Below are positions 60,423 through 64,000 of a DNA stretch of 64,000 nucleotides, piece after piece; the stretch's first letter is position 1, and each line of letters begins with the position of its first letter. Made by a program: the position numbers and the translations under genes. The notes under the pieces are model-generated. The model worked only from the letters and a program-made list of their open reading frames with translations, was not told the DNA's origin and ran no database searches. This DNA comes from Candidatus Pantoea formicae (GTDB lineage Bacteria; Pseudomonadota; Gammaproteobacteria; Enterobacterales; Enterobacteriaceae): positions 682,001-746,000 of the forward strand of contig NZ_VWXD01000002.1 in assembly GCF_011752625.1 (NCBI RefSeq). The letters run 5' to 3'.

Positions 60423-61787
60423 ATGACGAGTAAGCTCAAACCCACGCTGGGCACTCTGCATTTGTGGGGTATCGCAGTTGGTCTGGTAATTTCCGGGGAA
60501 TATTTTGGCTGGAGTTATGGCTGGGGCGTGGCGGGCACGTTGGGGTTCCTGATCACCACCGCGCTGATTGCCACCATGTATACCTGTTTCATCTTTAGCT
60601 TTACCGAACTCACGACAGCCATCCCGCACGCCGGTGGCCCTTTTGCGTATAGCCGTCGCGCCTTTGGTGAAACCGGTGGTTTGATTGCCGGACTGGCCAC
60701 GCTGATTGAGTTTGTGTTCGCCCCACCGGCAATTGCCATGGCGATCGGTGCCTATCTCAACGTGCAATACCCGGATCTCAACCCAAAAACCGCTGCGGTC
60801 GGAGCTTATCTGGTGTTCATGACGCTCAACATCCTCGGCGTGAAGCTGGCCGCGATGTTTGAATTGGTAGTGACGGTGTTAGCCGTGCTGGAACTGCTGG
60901 TGTTTATGGGCGTGGTCTCACCGGGCTTCAGTATCGCTAACTTTGCGGCTAACGGTTGGGCGGGAAGCGATCACTTCGGCATGCCTGCGCTCTCTGGCAT
61001 TTTTGCCGCCATTCCTTTTGCCATCTGGTTCTTCCTCGCGATTGAAGGTGCTGCCATGGCCGCCGAAGAGGCCAAAGATCCGAAGCGCACCATTCCCAAA
61101 GCCTATATCACCGGGATTTTGACGCTGGTGGTGCTGGCGATCGGTGTGATGCTGCTGGCGGGTGGCGCAGGTGACTGGCGTAAACTGTCTGACATCAACG
61201 ATCCGTTGCCGCAGGCGATGAAGATGATCGTCGGCGAGCACTCCAACTGGATGCATATGCTGGTGTGGATTGGCTTGTTTGGTTTGGTCGCCAGTTTCCA
61301 CGGCATTATTCTTGGCTATTCGCGTCAGTTTTTTGCGCTGGCTCGCGCCGGTTACCTGCCACAGGGATTGGCCAAACTGTCACGCTTCCAGACCCCGCAC
61401 CGCGCGATTATTGCGGGTGGTGTGATTGGCATCGCAGCGATTTACAGTGATGGTCTGATTAACCTGCAAGGTATGACGCTGACCGCAGCGATGATCACCA
61501 TGGCCGTGTTTGGCGCCATTGTGATGTATCTGATGAGCATGCTGAGCCTGTTTAAACTGCGTCGTACTGCGCCAGACCTGGAACGCAGCTTCCGCGCGCC
61601 GGGTTATCCCATTATTCCAGGTATCGCGCTGGTGCTGTCGCTGGTGTGTTTGATTGCCATGCTGTGGTTTAACCCGGTGATTGGCGGGCTGTTCGTGGCG
61701 ATTATGGTGGTGGGATATATTTACTTCCTCGCGACTAAAACCCAGCGTCAAAATGCACCGCAGGATGCAATGCTGATGGGAGAATAA
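60423..61787 (+). CDS. eat: Ethanolamine permease (Eat family, APC superfamily)
   Basis: Predicted inner-membrane permease for ethanolamine or a related amine. From ATG 60423, after GGGGAGA, it has 454 residues and about 12 helices. The start KPTLGTLHLWGIAVGLVISG, the EYFGWSYGWGVAGTLGF segment and TAIPHAGGPFAYSRRAFG are typical of the ethanolamine permease family. Thirteen upstream in-frame residues precede the SD and are excluded. No ethanolamine ammonia-lyase genes are in the window. The divergent kinase is the only obvious metabolic partner. Confidence 0.85.
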   Translation: MTSKLKPTLGTLHLWGIAVGLVISGEYFGWSYGWGVAGTLGFLITTALIATMYTCFIFSFTELTTAIPHAGGPFAYSRRAFGETGGLIAGLATLIEFVFAPPAIAMAIGAYLNVQYPDLNPKTAAVGAYLVFMTLNILGVKLAAMFELVVTVLAVLELLVFMGVVSPGFSIANFAANGWAGSDHFGMPALSGIFAAIPFAIWFFLAIEGAAMAAEEAKDPKRTIPKAYITGILTLVVLAIGVMLLAGGAGDWRKLSDINDPLPQAMKMIVGEHSNWMHMLVWIGLFGLVASFHGIILGYSRQFFALARAGYLPQGLAKLSRFQTPHRAIIAGGVIGIAAIYSDGLINLQGMTLTAAMITMAVFGAIVMYLMSMLSLFKLRRTAPDLERSFRAPGYPIIPGIALVLSLVCLIAMLWFNPVIGGLFVAIMVVGYIYFLATKTQRQNAPQDAMLMGE

Positions 61788-61867
61788 TCACGGAATTGCC
61801 TCACGCGCAAAAATACACATGCGCTGTCAGGGTCCTTTTATTCAACAACACGCACAATAGGTAAATA

Positions 61868-61888
61868 GCAGGCTGGCGGCCAGCCTGC
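61868..61888. terminator. Hairpin between convergent permease and mak genes
   Basis: GCAGGCTGG pairs with CCAGCCTGC around CGG, a 9-bp perfect stem with no U-run. Probably a shared 3' end. Confidence 0.5.
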
Positions 61889-61941
61889 GTTATCGTCTGG
61901 TGCTTCATTGACGAACTTACGCTATCAAAGCGACCTTTTTA

Positions 61942-62853
61942 TTACCCTTTCAGCGGCCACAGCCACGCCGCACCGCGTACACCGCTGGAATCGCCGTGCA
62001 CCGCTTTCAACACCGGCGTTTCACATTCGCGACCAAACACCCACTGCTTCATCAGCGCGGGCACGGTCTGATACAAGCGGTCGTTGTTGCTCATGCCACC
62101 ACCCAACACGATCACATCCGGATCGAGCAAATTCACCACCTGCGCCAGCGATTTGGCTAAGCGCATTTCGTAACGGCTCATCGCCAGTTCTGCCACCGGA
62201 TCCTGCTGCTCAATCAGCTTAATGATCTCCGCCCCCTTCAACGCTTTGCCGCTCAATCGCTGATAATCGATGGCAAACCCCGTGCCAGAGACAAAAGTCT
62301 CAATACAGCCCTGTAAACCGCAATAGCAGGGGACTTCTTCGCGGTGCCTTAACTCATCTGCGTCCATCCAGGGTAACGGATTGTGCCCCCACTCGCCGGC
62401 GTTACCGTTCCCCCCAATGCGCGACTCACCACCAATGGCCACGCCCGCGCCTGAACCGGTGCCAATAATGACGGCAAACACCAGCGGCTGCCCGGCGCCT
62501 GCACCATCCACCGCTTCAGACACCGCCAAACAATTCGCGTCATTGGCAATGCGCACGTCACGATTCAGCGCCTGGGCCAAATCCTTGTCCAAGGGTTGTC
62601 CATTCAGCCAGGTCGAGTTGGCGTTTTTCACCCGCTGGGTGTACGGCGAAATCGTACCGGGAATGCCGATCCCCACGGTGCCCTTTTCCCCGGTTTTCTC
62701 CTCTGCCAGCAGCACTAAATCCACAATCGCCTGGACTGTGGCAGCATAGTCATCGCGCGGGGTATTGACGCGGTGACGGAACAGCTCTTGCCCCTGATCG
62801 GAGAGCGCAATCACTTCAATCTTGGTACCGCCTAAATCAATCCCAATACGCAC
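61942..62853 (-). CDS. mak: Fructokinase / manno(fructo)kinase of the ROK family
   Basis: Phosphorylates fructose (and mannose) in the cytosol with ATP. It has 303 residues (E. coli Mak 302). N-terminal ATP motif [11 protein letters not shown]; catalytic region SNDANC-like [19 protein letters not shown] zinc motif GHNPLPW with [10 protein letters not shown]. The start is GTG (62853-62851) with GAGGAA upstream. It is divergent from rdgC, the same neighbourhood as in E. coli. Confidence 0.95.
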   Translation of the reverse strand: MRIGIDLGGTKIEVIALSDQGQELFRHRVNTPRDDYAATVQAIVDLVLLAEEKTGEKGTVGIGIPGTISPYTQRVKNANSTWLNGQPLDKDLAQALNRDVRIANDANCLAVSEAVDGAGAGQPLVFAVIIGTGSGAGVAIGGESRIGGNGNAGEWGHNPLPWMDADELRHREEVPCYCGLQGCIETFVSGTGFAIDYQRLSGKALKGAEIIKLIEQQDPVAELAMSRYEMRLAKSLAQVVNLLDPDVIVLGGGMSNNDRLYQTVPALMKQWVFGRECETPVLKAVHGDSSGVRGAAWLWPLKG

Positions 62854-62998
62854 GATTTATTCCTCATTATTCGTTCAGGTGACAGATACAGTAGAAGGCT
62901 GAATCGGGAAAGGCAATGAAACCCATCCGATGTTTCGCTATCATGCGCGCTGACTTTGAGACTTGTGCGCCCGATCGCACCCACGGTAAGGAATCCCG

Positions 62999-63910
62999 AT
63001 GTTGTGGTTTAAAAATATGATGGTTTATCGTCTGAATCGTGACATCCCACTGTCCGCAGACGATCTGGAAAAACAGCTCGACGCCTTCACGTTTTCGCCG
63101 TGCGGCAGTCAGGATATGGCAAAAACCGGTTGGGTATCGCCGATGGGCAACCGCGGCGAAGCGCTGACGCATGAAATCAACGGTCAAATCGTGATTTGCG
63201 CGCGCACCGAGCAGAAGATCCTGCCTTCACCCGTGGTGAAACAGGCGCTGGAAGCGAAGATCGACAAGCTGGAAGCGGAACAGAGCCGCAAGCTGAAAAA
63301 GACCGAGAAAGACTCGTTGAAAGATGAAGTGCTGCATAGCCTGTTGCCGCGCGCGTTTAGCCGTTTCAGCCAGACATTCATGTGGATCGACACCGTTAAT
63401 AACCTGATCATCGTCGATTGTGCCAGTGCCAAGAAAGCGGAAGACACCTTAGCGCTGCTGCGTAAGAGCCTCGGTTCACTGCCTGTCGTCCCGCTGACGC
63501 TGGAGAATCCGATTGAGCTGACGCTGACCGAATGGGTGCGTTCCGGTGAGCTGCCTGCCGGTTTCACGCTGATGGATGAAGCCGAGTTGAAAGCGATTCT
63601 GGAAGATGGCGGCGTGATCCGCTGTAAGAAACAGGATCTGATCTCCGATGAGATCGCCACCCACATCGAAGCTGGCAAAGTGGTGACCAAACTGGCTCTG
63701 GACTGGCAGGAGCGTATTCAGCTGGTGATTGCCGACGATGCCTCGATCAAGCGTCTGAAGTTCAGCGACACGTTGCGTGAGCAGAATGACGACATCGACC
63801 GCGATGATTTTGCCCAGCGTTTTGATGCCGATTTCACCCTGATGACCGGCGAACTGGCCGCGTTGATCAGTAATCTGGTGGAAGCGTTAGGCGGCGAAGC
63901 TAAGCGCTAA
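62999..63910 (+). CDS. rdgC: Recombination-associated protein RdgC
   Basis: A ring-shaped DNA-binding protein that restrains RecA and affects replication-linked recombination. The 303-residue product is the E. coli length. Conserved stretches: [12 protein letters not shown] start, [35 protein letters not shown] and [18 protein letters not shown]. It is divergent from mak, and a copy of the mobile element begins 31 bases after its stop. Confidence 0.97.
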   Translation: MLWFKNMMVYRLNRDIPLSADDLEKQLDAFTFSPCGSQDMAKTGWVSPMGNRGEALTHEINGQIVICARTEQKILPSPVVKQALEAKIDKLEAEQSRKLKKTEKDSLKDEVLHSLLPRAFSRFSQTFMWIDTVNNLIIVDCASAKKAEDTLALLRKSLGSLPVVPLTLENPIELTLTEWVRSGELPAGFTLMDEAELKAILEDGGVIRCKKQDLISDEIATHIEAGKVVTKLALDWQERIQLVIADDASIKRLKFSDTLREQNDDIDRDDFAQRFDADFTLMTGELAALISNLVEALGGEAKR

Positions 63911-63929
63911 GTCACGCATAACTCAACCC

Positions 63930-63941
63930 CCGCAAAAGGCG
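63930..63941. repeat. Presumed target-site half next to the second mobile-element copy
   Basis: CCGCAAAAGGCG lies directly before the inverted repeat. By analogy with the first copy it would be the left 12-bp duplication; the right one is outside the window. Confidence 0.4.
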
Positions 63942-64000
63942 TAATGCCTGTTAGTTAAGCATTTGGTGATAACGCAGTCTGGTGCCGCTCAGGGGCTGGC
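63942..64000. mobile_element. Second copy of the 613-bp element (left end only)
   Basis: Starts with TAATGCCTGTTAGTTAAG and continues with the same interior as 21888-21928. Over 59 aligned bases I count six differences, and the last 31 are identical. Truncated by the window end. Shows the element is a dispersed repeat with the same defined left boundary. Confidence 0.88.

Overview
The window looks like chromosomal core DNA of an enterobacterium. Protein identities and gene order suggest the Erwiniaceae (Pantoea/Erwinia-like). Most genes run in the same order as the lon-to-rdgC segment of Escherichia coli: lon, clpX, clpP, tig, bolA, yajG, ampG, cyoABCDE, yajR, yajQ, panE, yajL, thiI, xseB, ispA, dxs, yajO, pgpA, thiL, nusB, ribE, ribD, nrdR, yajI, secF, secD, yajC, tgt, queA, acpH, proY, brnQ, phoR, phoB, sbcD, sbcC, mak, rdgC. 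I saw no rRNA, tRNA, CRISPR array, prophage or intact transposase gene.

Layout. 1-8.2 kb: protein quality control (Lon, ClpXP, trigger factor) with conserved sigma-32-type promoters, then bolA and the yajG-ampG pair. 8.6-13.4 kb: cytochrome bo3 oxidase operon. 13.5-20 kb: yajR behind an ERIC repeat, then an insertion relative to E. coli made of an aldehyde dehydrogenase/alcohol dehydrogenase operon and a divergent sigma-54 activator, with a recognisable -24/-12 promoter and a perfect palindromic activator site. 20-30 kb: yajQ, panE, yajL, thiI and the xseB-ispA-dxs-yajO isoprenoid operon, then pgpA-thiL. 30-33.7 kb: nusB, riboflavin genes, nrdR, kbp and yajI. 33.9-39.3 kb: secDF-yajC-tgt-queA. 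39.6-44.6 kb: acpH, then an accessory block (inositol-monophosphatase-like protein, histidine acid phosphatase/phytase-like protein, acyltransferase) where E. coli has malZ. 44.7-52.2 kb: proY, brnQ, a MetE-like methyltransferase with MetR-type sites, a PstS-like protein and phoBR. 52.4-57.3 kb: sbcDC with an unusually long Gln-rich SbcC. 57.4-61.8 kb: a second accessory block (lipoprotein, AraC regulator, small-molecule kinase, ethanolamine-type permease with a sigma-54 promoter). 62-64 kb: mak and rdgC.

The most unusual content is repetitive non-coding DNA. A 613-bp element (21870-22482) has 18-bp terminal inverted repeats resembling IS4-type ends and an exact 12-bp target duplication. It has no transposase and sits inside a short palindromic repeat. 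A second copy starts at 63942, 31 bp past rdgC, and runs off the window. It carries several hairpins with GGA in the apical loop. A family of paired palindromes (one around GGTCGCC, one around GGTGCGCAT) recurs mainly between convergent genes. There is one full-length ERIC element and one degenerate one; the latter ends in the only recognisable -10 box of acpH. A long hairpin covers the yajO ribosome binding site.
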